Translations under genes and position numbers: made by a program
Assembly (NCBI GenBank): GCA_002708905.1
Contig: PAPM01000042.1
Location: forward strand, 1-51,735
Source: Pseudomonadales bacterium
GTDB taxonomy: Bacteria > Pseudomonadota > Gammaproteobacteria > Pseudomonadales > Ketobacteraceae
DNA length: 51,735 bases
Direction: 5' to 3'
Part shown: in pieces, positions 8,723 through 17,230 of the stretch
Position numbering within the stretch: the stretch's first letter is position 1
Layout: each line of letters begins with the position of its first letter
Notes under the pieces: model-generated
The model's input: the letters and a program-made list of their open reading frames with translations, nothing else
What the model was told of the DNA's origin: nothing
The model's database searches: none

Positions 8723-9583
8723 TTAATTTTTCTGTTCAAATTCCCGGGCGATCATCTGTTCGAACAGCTTTTGTGGCAGCCATCCCTTTGCTTTGGCCGC
8801 AACCCTCTGCATAGCGGGTCCACAGGAATAACGTACGGCGGGCTTGTTACACTGAATAAGAGCCACCACTTTTTTGGCCAGATATTCCGGCGGTTGCCCA
8901 GACACTTCACCGGCTATCGTGGTTTCAATTGCCCGTTTGCAGGCCTGATAATAGATAGACTCCGGGGTGTTACGCTTACTGAATTTGCGGTTGAGCGTCA
9001 TATTGGTTTTGAAGTCACCAGGTTCCAGCAATACGGCATCTATGCCAAAGGGCCTGACCTCATGGCGCAGGCTCTCCGTGAACCCCTCCAAGGCAAACTT
9101 TGAAGCACTGTATGCTGACTGAAACGGCAAACCGATCAACCCACCGATGGAGCTGATGTTAATGAACAGACCGGACCCCTGTTTGCGCATCTGAGGCAAC
9201 ACCTTCTGGGTCACCCGAACCACGCCGTAAAAATTGGTATCAAGCTGGTCCTGAAATTCCGCCATTGAGGTATCCTCAACAGAACCGGCGTACGCAATCC
9301 CCGCGCTGTTGATAACCACATCGATCCTTCCACATTCCTGAATTACCGTTTCGACCACGGAGCCCACTGAGTTTTCATTCTGCACATCCATGGTCAGCAG
9401 CTTGGGCCAAGCAGTCTCATCCCTGACAGAGTGGTCTTGCGAAAGTTGTGCGCTGCGGCTGGCCCCAAACACCCGATGACCCAGTTGCGACAACAACTCA
9501 ACGCATGCCTTACCGAAGCCGGAGGATGCACCAACCACCAGGATGACTTTTGAATCAGAGAACGACTGTCTTGCTGAACTCAT
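8723..9583 (-). CDS. Short-chain dehydrogenase/reductase (SDR)
   Basis: A classical SDR of about 286 residues. The nucleotide-binding motif is GASSGFG (18-24) after a beta-strand VILVV; ASRS at 41-44 suggests NADP(H) preference. NSAG (92-95) stabilises the core. The catalytic Ser144 or Ser145, Tyr158 and Lys162 (YSASK) are present. The start is the ATG near 9583 with CAGG 4-5 bases upstream; a GTG four codons earlier is less likely. It lies directly downstream of the alpha-oxoamine synthase gene. That pairing resembles 3-ketosphinganine synthase/reductase gene pairs, in which the SDR reduces the 3-keto group to an alcohol. That role is inference; SDR sequence alone does not define substrate. 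Confidence 0.85.
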   Translation of the reverse strand: MSSARQSFSDSKVILVVGASSGFGKACVELLSQLGHRVFGASRSAQLSQDHSVRDETAWPKLLTMDVQNENSVGSVVETVIQECGRIDVVINSAGIAYAGSVEDTSMAEFQDQLDTNFYGVVRVTQKVLPQMRKQGSGLFINISSIGGLIGLPFQSAYSASKFALEGFTESLRHEVRPFGIDAVLLEPGDFKTNMTLNRKFSKRNTPESIYYQACKRAIETTIAGEVSGQPPEYLAKKVVALIQCNKPAVRYSCGPAMQRVAAKAKGWLPQKLFEQMIAREFEQKN

Positions 9584-9618
9584 AAACCTGCACACTTCAA
9601 AGTGAGTTGGGACCGGTA

Positions 9619-10908
9619 TCAGATAAGTCCGTTGTTGCTGAATATGGTATGGGTTACTTCGATCAACCTATCCAAATCCTCTTTGGTATGCGACACAATA
9701 ACAGTTGCCCTGAACCGTTGCTGGTCCAAGGGCACCGCCGGATAGTCCACAAGATTAAGGAAGATATCCTCACGATCGTATTCAACGGCGAGCTCCCTGG
9801 CATTGGCACCCATTGGAATGGCGATGGGAACAATTGCTGATTGACTGGAGGTATGAATACCTGCCCGGTTCAATCCTTGCACCAGATACGCCACCTTGTC
9901 GTGTAACGTCCCGGCCCGTTCCGGCTCCTCACGCAGAATATTCAGTGCTTCATTGATTGCCGCCGCTACCGGAGAGGGAATACTGGCGGAAAACATATGC
10001 GACTTTGCCATGTAGCGCATATAGTCGGAGTAGAAGCTGGAGGTACAAACATAACCACCTACCGCACCAAATGCTTTACTGAAAGTGCCCATGGAGATGG
10101 TAATATCATTGGGATCAACACCGCAATGCTCTTCGATTCCTCTGCCGGTGGCACCCAGCACACCGACACCGTGCGCATCATCGACTGCGATCTTGCAATC
10201 GTACTTTTTACTGAGCTCCACCACCGTTCGCAAATCAACGGTATCACCATGCATGGAATAGACACCCTCAACAAATATCCACGCAGTACGACGTCGTTTG
10301 CGAAACGCTTTTAGCTTGCGCTCCAGATCATCCAGGTTGTTATGCCGGAACGGAACGCGCTTGACTCCGGTAACGGCAAGCCCTTCGTTAAAGGAAGTAT
10401 GGCTATAAGCGTCCATAAAAATAATATCATTCTTATCAAGCAGCGCCTTCATCCAGCCCTGCTGAGCCGCGTAGCCGGAAGAAAAAAGTATGCACTCATC
10501 CTTACCCTTGAACGACGCCATATTGCGCTCAAGCAAACTGTGCATGGTAGAGGTACCGCACAACAACGGGGAACCACCACCACCTACGCCATAATCATCC
10601 ACCGCCTGCTTCATTGCTTCCCGCACACGGTGGTTACCCGCCATGGCTTGATAGTTATTGGAGCCAAACATTATGACATTTCTGGACACCCCAACATCAG
10701 GAATGGCCAGATTTAACCGATTCCCCATTGGGGAGAGCGATTCTCGTCGATACAATTTTTTATAATCGTTTCCATACACGTCTCGAATTAAATTAAATTG
10801 TTTAATCCGATCTTCAAGCGCCTGCTGAACATTCACGAAATCTTTAAGGTTAAAGTCTTCAATATTTGTCTCAACAGTTTCTGCATCTTTCTCGTTGATA
10901 ATTCCCAC
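9619..10908 (-). CDS. Alpha-oxoamine synthase (serine palmitoyltransferase/KBL/AONS family)
   Basis: A 429-residue fold-type I PLP enzyme. The PLP lysine is Lys278 in GTFSKAFGAVGG. DDAHGVGVLGATGRG carries the aspartate that contacts the pyridine nitrogen, and the glycine-rich YGVGGGGSPLLCGT segment is typical. The family condenses an amino acid with an acyl-CoA or acyl-ACP with decarboxylation (KBL, BioF, HemA, serine palmitoyltransferase, CqsA). The roughly 45-residue N-terminal extension and VEGVYSMHGD are compatible with serine palmitoyltransferase-like members, but substrate cannot be settled here. No biotin or threonine genes adjoin it; SDR, acyltransferase and fatty-acid hydroxylase genes do, favouring lipid biosynthesis. 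The start is GTG at 10908 with AGAGGT 7 bases upstream. Confidence 0.82.
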   Translation of the reverse strand: MGIINEKDAETVETNIEDFNLKDFVNVQQALEDRIKQFNLIRDVYGNDYKKLYRRESLSPMGNRLNLAIPDVGVSRNVIMFGSNNYQAMAGNHRVREAMKQAVDDYGVGGGGSPLLCGTSTMHSLLERNMASFKGKDECILFSSGYAAQQGWMKALLDKNDIIFMDAYSHTSFNEGLAVTGVKRVPFRHNNLDDLERKLKAFRKRRRTAWIFVEGVYSMHGDTVDLRTVVELSKKYDCKIAVDDAHGVGVLGATGRGIEEHCGVDPNDITISMGTFSKAFGAVGGYVCTSSFYSDYMRYMAKSHMFSASIPSPVAAAINEALNILREEPERAGTLHDKVAYLVQGLNRAGIHTSSQSAIVPIAIPMGANARELAVEYDREDIFLNLVDYPAVPLDQQRFRATVIVSHTKEDLDRLIEVTHTIFSNNGLI

Positions 10909-10962
10909 GCGAACACCTCTTCTTATTCTTATGATCGCTACAACTTACTAAACCAACATCAA

Positions 10963-10975
10963 TCAACGTCGTTGA
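10963..10975. promoter_or_regulatory. Short palindrome in divergent intergenic region
   Basis: TCAACG-T-CGTTGA is a perfect 6+6 palindrome with a one-base centre. It lies in the 226-base region between the divergent alpha-oxoamine synthase and acyltransferase genes, 55 bases before the former's start. It could be an operator for a dimeric regulator controlling both. The rest of this gap is AT-rich and shows no convincing promoter pair. Confidence 0.3.
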
Positions 10976-11134
10976 AAAATCTTATTGTCGGACAGAAAGT
11001 CTATATCATGAGATTTGTTAAATATATAATGACCCAACTCCGTTTTATTAAGTTAGCCAGTTCGTACATAGTCATTGCATACCAACTTTTTGATAACGAA
11101 CTGATTCATTACGCAAAAAACCTGAGCGACAAAA

Positions 11135-12118
11135 ATGAAAAAAACAATAAATATTCCGAGCGACGGCCCCGGCTCAGATCTGAATTTCTGTCTCAAGTTT
11201 GCGAGAGTCGGCGAGTTTATTATTAAAAATATTTTTCGCTGCAAACTTTCACGCGAGATGTTCGACCATGTTGATTTTGAAAACCCAGGTATCTGGGTGG
11301 CAAATCACAGCAATGGGTTTTGGGGCATACTCGACATTTTTATAACCTGCTATTTTTGGTATGGCGTCTGCCGACAGAGAAAGACCATTGCCTTTATGTC
11401 AGATGCGCGGGTGTTCAGCATTCCCATCATTGGCAAAAATGCACGGCGGCTGGGCTTCAAGGTCTCCTCAATTAAAGCCATACAAAGTTGCCTCGAAGCC
11501 GGAGAGTGGGTCATCATTCCCCCCGGCGGGAACACAGATCAGTTGAGGTCTATTTGGTATCGAAACCAAACCCGCATGTACAAACTCCAATACCGTAACG
11601 GGGAATTTGTTAAGAAGCCGCAGACCTGGTTTATCCACGCCGGGGCGCCGTTAAAGGTAAAAGCTTATCCAATTTGCGTTGCGGGAGCCCATGAGGTGAC
11701 CCCTATTTTGTGGGAAAGCAAATCCATTCTTCGCTACAGCGGATTGATTCGATTGCGAGGTGAGGAGTACTGGCCCGGCTTCCCATTATCTTTCAATCAT
11801 TTCATCAACTTATATATCTTCTATCTGACCGGTCTGATGACTTCGCCCATTGCCTGGGTTTTGTTTCTGTTTACCAATATCTACATTGACCTGTTTTATT
11901 CTTACCCTGTCATTCCCTCCAGAATCCGCATTCGCTGCGGCCGGCCGGTACAACTTCAGTATTCTCAAAATGACTTAACACTGAAACAGAGAAAACGGGA
12001 AAACCTGGACATATTGAGACAGTTGAACAATGAAGCGAATTTGTGCCTGGACGAGATGGATAGGTCCCGCCCGATCATGGGCAGGATGCCTGCGTTCCAA
12101 CCTAGCGTGGATTTTTAA
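11135..12118 (+). CDS. Membrane-associated acyltransferase (PlsC/DAGAT-like)
   Basis: A 327-residue basic protein. WVANHSNGFWG (55-64, His58) resembles the acyltransferase block I histidine, although the canonical HxxxxD is not intact because the aspartate is at 67. IIPPGGNTDQLRS (127-139) resembles the block III glycine/proline motif (PEG in PlsC, GG in diacylglycerol acyltransferases). A hydrophobic segment near 225-250 could be an interfacial or membrane helix. Expected chemistry is acyl transfer from acyl-CoA or acyl-ACP to a hydroxyl or amine. It is divergent from the alpha-oxoamine synthase and overlaps the fatty-acid hydroxylase gene tail-to-tail by 17 bases. It could acylate the product of its neighbours (inference). 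No strong Shine-Dalgarno is visible. Confidence 0.65.
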   Translation: MKKTINIPSDGPGSDLNFCLKFARVGEFIIKNIFRCKLSREMFDHVDFENPGIWVANHSNGFWGILDIFITCYFWYGVCRQRKTIAFMSDARVFSIPIIGKNARRLGFKVSSIKAIQSCLEAGEWVIIPPGGNTDQLRSIWYRNQTRMYKLQYRNGEFVKKPQTWFIHAGAPLKVKAYPICVAGAHEVTPILWESKSILRYSGLIRLRGEEYWPGFPLSFNHFINLYIFYLTGLMTSPIAWVLFLFTNIYIDLFYSYPVIPSRIRIRCGRPVQLQYSQNDLTLKQRKRENLDILRQLNNEANLCLDEMDRSRPIMGRMPAFQPSVDF

Positions 12119-12875
12119 TTCCGTTGTCTGCCGTGCACTTTGCACTACGCAAATTGTGCGCGGTCGTTTCACTATAATTTTTGTGTAGGGTGCCCATCAG
12201 CTTATCCCAGAACAAAAACTGAGTGGCATAGTTGCAGTTAAAATACTCATGATGTTGATCGTGGAAGGTCACTGCAGCAAACGGAGACGGTGGCATGGTA
12301 AGTATCCCGCCGTACTCATATCCCGCATGCCCCAGCATCCCCGTAATCTGATCATAAATCTTATGCACCAAAATCAGTAACGCTGTAGGCATAGGCAGTA
12401 TCAGCGCGGCAACCACCCAGTAACTTTGAGTCAACACGCCATCCACAAGAGTATCGCTGTTATTGGACCATATAACCGGCGTCTTAGAACGGTGGTGCCA
12501 TAAATGCACTTTTTTATACAACCACTTCGTGTGAATCAGCCTGTGCACCCAGTAAAACCAGGTGTCATAAAGGAACATCGAAACCAGCAACCAAAAAACG
12601 AAGGAAAAAAATGAAGGCTCCCAAGCCTCAACCAGAGCAAATCCATGCCGGTTGAGCCATATGGCTGTTCCCACAAAAAATGCAATCAGGAAAAGAGATT
12701 TTGAACTCTGCTTGATATCACGCCGGACCAACTCCGGAGACAGGGATTTATTAACCTGAATCTTGGCCAACCGGGTGGTTTTTATATCCCGGCTGATGTA
12801 CCAACCCAAACCAAAGTAGATTGAAATCAATAGTGCGTAGCACCCGAGCCACCAACACAAAAAACTGAATAACAT
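12102..12875 (-). CDS. Fatty acid hydroxylase/sterol desaturase superfamily membrane enzyme
   Basis: A 257-residue integral membrane di-iron enzyme. The histidine clusters are HRLIH (111-115), HLWHH (124-128), HAGYE (from 183) and HDQHH (205-209), the layout of fatty acid hydroxylase/C-5 sterol desaturase proteins. Hydrophobic stretches at about 1-25, 60-80, 90-110 and 150-172 are membrane helices. The family hydroxylates or desaturates sterols, carotenoids, sphingoid bases or fatty acids using O2. The ATG at 12875 has AAAGGTG 8 bases upstream, better than the GTG three codons earlier. It is encoded convergently with the acyltransferase and on the same strand as, but downstream of, the exporter gene. 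A role in hydroxylating the lipid made by this cluster is inferred. Confidence 0.85.
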   Translation of the reverse strand: MLFSFLCWWLGCYALLISIYFGLGWYISRDIKTTRLAKIQVNKSLSPELVRRDIKQSSKSLFLIAFFVGTAIWLNRHGFALVEAWEPSFFSFVFWLLVSMFLYDTWFYWVHRLIHTKWLYKKVHLWHHRSKTPVIWSNNSDTLVDGVLTQSYWVVAALILPMPTALLILVHKIYDQITGMLGHAGYEYGGILTMPPSPFAAVTFHDQHHEYFNCNYATQFLFWDKLMGTLHKNYSETTAHNLRSAKCTADNGIKNPR

Positions 12876-12993
12876 TCCCCACACCTTTCTTGCTTTATTG
12901 ATTTTGATAAGCCATGCAAGGGAAAATTATATAAAGTTATTGATACGAAAACTCTAGCCTAACCACAATTGAGCCGATTGGTACAACTGGACC

Positions 12994-15429
12994 TTATTGC
13001 GTGAGACAGGAAGACGGTGACTCATCCGCCGTATCAAACTCTGGCATTTCGGGACCAAAGGGTTTGAGCCACATTATCAGTACCGGCATAACAAAAATGT
13101 CCATCACCAATGCCAACAGGATGGCACTGGACAACAAAATTCCAAACCATACCTGAGCGGACATCGCCGAAAACAACAGAGCGCACAACCCAAGCACCAG
13201 GCTAAGGCTGGTTATGACCAATGCCCTTCCCACTTCATTGATCGCATTGATGTAGGCCGTTGCGTAAGATCCTGTGCGCTGGAACTCCAACCTGATTCGC
13301 GTCACCATATGAATGGTGTCATCCACTGCGATACCAATGGCAATGGTGGCCAAAAGCAGCTTGGTTGCATCCAACACCACCCCCATCAGCCCCATCACGC
13401 CCGCTACAACAATAATGGGACCAACATTAGGGATCATGCTCACCAGCCCCATCTTCAGCGAGCCAAAGATCATGGACACGAACAGTGTTATGACCACAAC
13501 GGCAATCGCCAACCCCTGCAACTGGCTGAAACTGATGTAACCCAGCAATGTCGTCAATAGAGTGCCCATACCTGAGTTTATTTTTTCACTATAGTGGAGC
13601 GGGTATTGTTGCAGATATTGATCTATCTTCTGTTCGAAAGCCTGAAGCTCAGAGGCGTAGACCAACTGGGCCCGTATCTGTAACAGCGCTTTTGAATAAT
13701 CCTCAGAGACAAAGGATCGCAGGTCTTTTCCGCCGGAGATTTCATAGACCAACAAATACTGTGAAATCAATTCCCTACTCTCAGGAATTCGGTAGAAATC
13801 CGGATCATCACCGTGGAAGCTTTGATTCAGTTCTTTCACCAGATCTACAATGGAGGTGGTCTTCCGAATGAGAGGAAAATGTGTTTCAACCTCTGATTGC
13901 AATCGCTCCAACTCCTTAAGAAACTCCGGATTCTTGATTCCGCCTGCAGCGTTGGAATCCAGCAAATAGGCCAGCGGATTCAGCCCTGTCATGGTGTTAT
14001 CGATTTTTACAGCATCCACTTTAACAGATACTCGATCTGAAAAATCCATCAGCCAGTTTGAATCGATCCGAACTTGCGTCAGCCCCCAGATGGAGACAAA
14101 CATGACCATTGCAAAGACACTGAAAACAGCTCTGCGATGCTTCAGGGTGAAACAGGAACACCGATTCAGCAACTGCTTCAACTTGTCATGTTGAGGCAAT
14201 TCACCCGCAGCGTTCAGCGGTTTCATAAAGGACAGAAAAACCGTCAACAGCAGGATCGACAACAGGAAAGCCGCCAACACACCGACACTCATGTAAATGC
14301 CTGCATGGGAAACCGTTCGAATAGGCGTCAGACTCATGGAGGCAAACCCGACCATCGTTGTCAGGCTGGTAAGCAAGCAAGGCGTTCCAACCAGTTTCAT
14401 GGTTTCGTATAGGGCTTGCTCCGTCGGATAACGCCGGGAGAAAATCAAGTAGTCGGAAATAATATGTACGGCATGGGCGATTCCCACTGCCATCAACAGC
14501 ACGGGAGCCATACCGAACCCCATATCCAGATGCCAACCCATAGCTTCGATGAATGCGATGGTCATAACAACGGACAACGCCACAACCACCACCGGCCCGA
14601 TTATCCCGAACAGATTACCGCGGAAAAAATACGCCAGAATCAGAACAATGATCAGCACACAGATCACCCCAAGGGATGCCAGCTCGTCCACCAGAATTTC
14701 GTTGTAAGCGGCATTCAAGGGAACATCGCCGGAAACATAAAACGGAATATCCGCATATTTCCGATCATTCAGAATGGTCTGTAGGGCGCTATTTGAAACC
14801 ATAGGATACAGGTTATCCATGACAGCCCCTTTGTCCGGATCAAACTGGATTTTATCCAGCGTGTCGGTACTGGTTCGGGACATCTCCACCAGAATGCCCC
14901 CGAACTTAAGATCGGTGCTGTAAATACTGCCTTCATACAGTTTCCGTTGCTGCAGTACCCGGGCTAATTCAAGCATGCGATCCTGGGTCAGCGGCATTTC
15001 ATCCTGCAGACTGGTGATTGTCAGGTTGTCTCCCTCAACCAGCATCAATTCGGCATTAGCGATACTGGTAACGTTACGGACAAACGGAACCTTGGTGTCG
15101 ATCTCATTGGTCAGGTCAAGTATCGACTCAACCAACTGTTGGTTAAATACACCGTGTCTGTACTCTGACGCATCGTACATGATGAAAGTGATTTCATCTG
15201 AGCCGAAATTTTCCTGATGTTCAAGGTAAGCCTGGTAAACCGGGTCGGATTGATCGAAGAACGCATCAAAGCTGTTATCCGTCCGTACGTTGTTGGCAAA
15301 ATAGGTGCAGCCCAGCAACACCACCAAACAGACAACGGCCACCTGCCACCGGTTGCGATATGAAAAGATGGCCAGTTTAGCGAAAAATTCGTTGAGAATA
15401 GCGAACCAAGGTTCTTTAGGTCGATGCAT
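12994..15429 (-). CDS. RND/MMPL-family exporter
   Basis: An 811-residue transporter with the duplicated RND layout: a first membrane helix at about 22-44, a large periplasmic loop to about 235, five clustered helices, then a second helix near 440, a second loop and a final helix bundle. The intramembrane motifs GIAHAVHIISDY and GIAVDDTIHMVTR are typical of MMPL/HpnN-type lipid exporters and patched-like proteins. The absence of a periplasmic adaptor and outer-membrane channel gene, and the length of about 800, fit MMPL rather than AcrB (about 1,040). These proteins move lipids such as hopanoids and glycolipids. Its position beside lipid-modifying enzymes suggests export of their product. A possible promoter lies 50-80 bases upstream. 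Confidence 0.85.
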   Translation of the reverse strand: MHRPKEPWFAILNEFFAKLAIFSYRNRWQVAVVCLVVLLGCTYFANNVRTDNSFDAFFDQSDPVYQAYLEHQENFGSDEITFIMYDASEYRHGVFNQQLVESILDLTNEIDTKVPFVRNVTSIANAELMLVEGDNLTITSLQDEMPLTQDRMLELARVLQQRKLYEGSIYSTDLKFGGILVEMSRTSTDTLDKIQFDPDKGAVMDNLYPMVSNSALQTILNDRKYADIPFYVSGDVPLNAAYNEILVDELASLGVICVLIIVLILAYFFRGNLFGIIGPVVVVALSVVMTIAFIEAMGWHLDMGFGMAPVLLMAVGIAHAVHIISDYLIFSRRYPTEQALYETMKLVGTPCLLTSLTTMVGFASMSLTPIRTVSHAGIYMSVGVLAAFLLSILLLTVFLSFMKPLNAAGELPQHDKLKQLLNRCSCFTLKHRRAVFSVFAMVMFVSIWGLTQVRIDSNWLMDFSDRVSVKVDAVKIDNTMTGLNPLAYLLDSNAAGGIKNPEFLKELERLQSEVETHFPLIRKTTSIVDLVKELNQSFHGDDPDFYRIPESRELISQYLLVYEISGGKDLRSFVSEDYSKALLQIRAQLVYASELQAFEQKIDQYLQQYPLHYSEKINSGMGTLLTTLLGYISFSQLQGLAIAVVVITLFVSMIFGSLKMGLVSMIPNVGPIIVVAGVMGLMGVVLDATKLLLATIAIGIAVDDTIHMVTRIRLEFQRTGSYATAYINAINEVGRALVITSLSLVLGLCALLFSAMSAQVWFGILLSSAILLALVMDIFVMPVLIMWLKPFGPEMPEFDTADESPSSCLTQ

Positions 15430-15481
15430 TGTTTACCGCGGATGTATGCTGCTGATTCTTGTTATTGGGCATTTCGTACCG

Positions 15482-15510
15482 ACTATAATCACGCCATCTC
15501 ACGGTCGCAA
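15482..15510 (-). promoter_or_regulatory. Possible sigma70 promoter for the MMPL gene
   Basis: Read on the minus strand, TTGCGA (-35) is separated by 17 bases from TATAGT (-10), about 50 bases before the MMPL start. Spacing is ideal, but the -35 is a moderate match. The remaining 171 bases between this gene and chaC hold nothing else I recognise. Confidence 0.35.
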
Positions 15511-15600
15511 CCACTATGCATTTTATAAAGACAACACAACCAGGTCTGTCTTAGCCGATATATACACTCAACGTGAATTAGTCCCGGGGGGGAACGAGCC

Positions 15601-16176
15601 TCACAACGGCGAAGCCGTTAACTCAAGCAAATGACGCTCAATGGCAAATACATGTTCGTCCACCTCGTCGAGGCCTCGCAGTGCTTCCGCAAGCTGCAAC
15701 AGATAATCACTGTTTTTGCCGCTGGGACCTTCTGAACGCACTATATGACGGGCGATCTCCAACTCAGATGCCGGCCCCAGAAAAGCACTGTTGTTTTGAT
15801 CGGCAACATAAGCCACGCCCTGTGCACAACCTCCGCCCCGAAATTCGATGTCGGTAAGAACTCGCAGGTAACCGTTCTTTTCACGAAAATCCAGGTGGGC
15901 AAATTCCTCCGGCGTAATCAGGTAGGCCATTCCTTCACATACCTTGCCCGGAGCTGCAATCAGGGTAACCACCCTGCCCGGCTGCTCCGGGGTTCCCCGG
16001 TGATCGTGGGAACCTTGCCAGAAGCGTCGCGACCAATTGTGGATTCGTGCCGGTTTACGCTCCAGAAACGGAAAATCCGCTTTATAGATCAGCGAGCCAT
16101 AGCCAAACAGCCACAATGTATCGTGACCGTCAAAATGGCTCATAGCCTGATTCAATCTGATGGTATTGGCGGACAT
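15601..16176 (-). CDS. chaC: ChaC-like gamma-glutamylcyclotransferase
   Basis: A 191-residue protein of the ChaC family, which releases 5-oxoproline and Cys-Gly from glutathione. The substrate-binding loop YGSL is at 26-29 (LWLFGYGSLIYKADF). Glu99 in LDFREKNGY is the conserved general acid/base. RRFWQGSHDHRGTPEQPGR is a characteristic ChaC stretch. Length and start fit the family. It is a probable single-gene unit, 171 bases before the exporter gene on the same strand and divergent from tesB, with about 100 bases between them. Physiologically it tunes glutathione levels; no direct link to its neighbours is evident. Confidence 0.9.
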   Translation of the reverse strand: MSANTIRLNQAMSHFDGHDTLWLFGYGSLIYKADFPFLERKPARIHNWSRRFWQGSHDHRGTPEQPGRVVTLIAAPGKVCEGMAYLITPEEFAHLDFREKNGYLRVLTDIEFRGGGCAQGVAYVADQNNSAFLGPASELEIARHIVRSEGPSGKNSDYLLQLAEALRGLDEVDEHVFAIERHLLELTASPL

Positions 16177-16274
16177 CGGTTAACCGTCACCCTTGACACG
16201 TATAGTGAAAGCTCTTATTAAACACCTCTATACTAAGAAGCCTCCCTCAGTTTTAGAACATAGCAGTAGACCAC

Positions 16275-17138
16275 ATGAATTTCGACCTTAATCAACTCAT
16301 CTCTCATCTGAAAGTAAAGCCCGTCAATGACCTGCAATTTTGTGGTCAGAACCTTCCGGGAAAACGCCGTGCGGTGTTTGGGGGCCAGGTTATGGCACAG
16401 GCACTCAGCGCCACCATCCAAACCACGGCCGAGGACCGCCTGCCCCATTCTCTGCATTGCCACTTTCTGCGTGCCGGCGACATCGCCTTACCCATCGACT
16501 TCGACGTGACCATTATCCGGGACGGAGGCAGTTTTTCCCTACGCCAGGTCAGCGCGCAACAGGCCGGCAAAACCATTTTCATGGCGACTGTTTCCTTTCA
16601 AAAACCCGAAACCGGATTACAGCACCAACAGGCCGCACCGGCTATGGTCCCGAGGGAAGACATGATCAGCGAGTGGGATTTCTGGCAAAGGGTGCAGGAG
16701 GAACGACCGGAGTTGACGTATCTGCGCCCCGACAATTTTACTGCCCTGGAGATACTCAGCCGCTTTCGCCTTGGAGTCGATTCACCGCCGCCCCAGGAAG
16801 ACCCAAAACAGAGTTTCTGGTTCAAGGCCAATGGCAAACTTGAAGCACAAACCGACCATATGCTGGTGGTCGCGTTCCAATCAGATCTATTGTTTCTAAA
16901 TACTGCATTACATGCGCATCCCTACACACTGATCGATCCCGATGTACAAGCAGCAAGCCTTGATCATTGTCTATGGTTCTATGACACCATTGATGCCACC
17001 GACTGGCTGTACTATGACATGCGCAGTCCGCTAAGTGGTGGCGGGCGAGGATTGAATCACGGATTTTTCTACACCGAATCCGGCAGGCTGGTAGCCAGCA
17101 CAGCGCAGGAAGGTTTGATGCGAGTGCGTGCCAAATAA
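16275..17138 (+). CDS. tesB: Acyl-CoA thioesterase II
   Basis: A 287-residue double-hotdog thioesterase, matching the E. coli TesB length (286). RRAVFGGQVMAQAL near residues 31-44 is the signature of the first hotdog. SLDHCLWFY in the second hotdog has the catalytic aspartate. RSPLSGGGRGLNHGFFY and STAQEGLMR supply the Ser/Thr and Gln of the Asp-Thr-Gln network. It hydrolyses medium- and long-chain acyl-CoAs in the cytoplasm. It is transcribed alone, divergently from chaC. Several lipid-active genes surround it, which is consistent but not specific. Confidence 0.92.
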   Translation: MNFDLNQLISHLKVKPVNDLQFCGQNLPGKRRAVFGGQVMAQALSATIQTTAEDRLPHSLHCHFLRAGDIALPIDFDVTIIRDGGSFSLRQVSAQQAGKTIFMATVSFQKPETGLQHQQAAPAMVPREDMISEWDFWQRVQEERPELTYLRPDNFTALEILSRFRLGVDSPPPQEDPKQSFWFKANGKLEAQTDHMLVVAFQSDLLFLNTALHAHPYTLIDPDVQAASLDHCLWFYDTIDATDWLYYDMRSPLSGGGRGLNHGFFYTESGRLVASTAQEGLMRVRAK

Positions 17139-17230
17139 TTTTTCGCTCACGGATAGTATTAGCTACTCCTGCGGATTGGAGTAACCGTACAGCCTCGGTA
17201 TTACCAGGGCGAAGGCTGCACGGCGCAGAA

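Noticed and set aside
9619-10908. CqsA-type autoinducer synthase as identity of the alpha-oxoamine synthase
   Set aside because: Length, N-terminal extension and neighbours differ from CqsA, and no CqsS-like receptor is encoded beside it; the general family call is safer.
17164-17218. Two hairpins (TACTCC/GGAGTA and CAGCCT/AGGCTG) between tesB and the CFI-box-like gene
   Set aside because: Short stems with no T tract on either strand; they could be chance in a GC-mixed gap.
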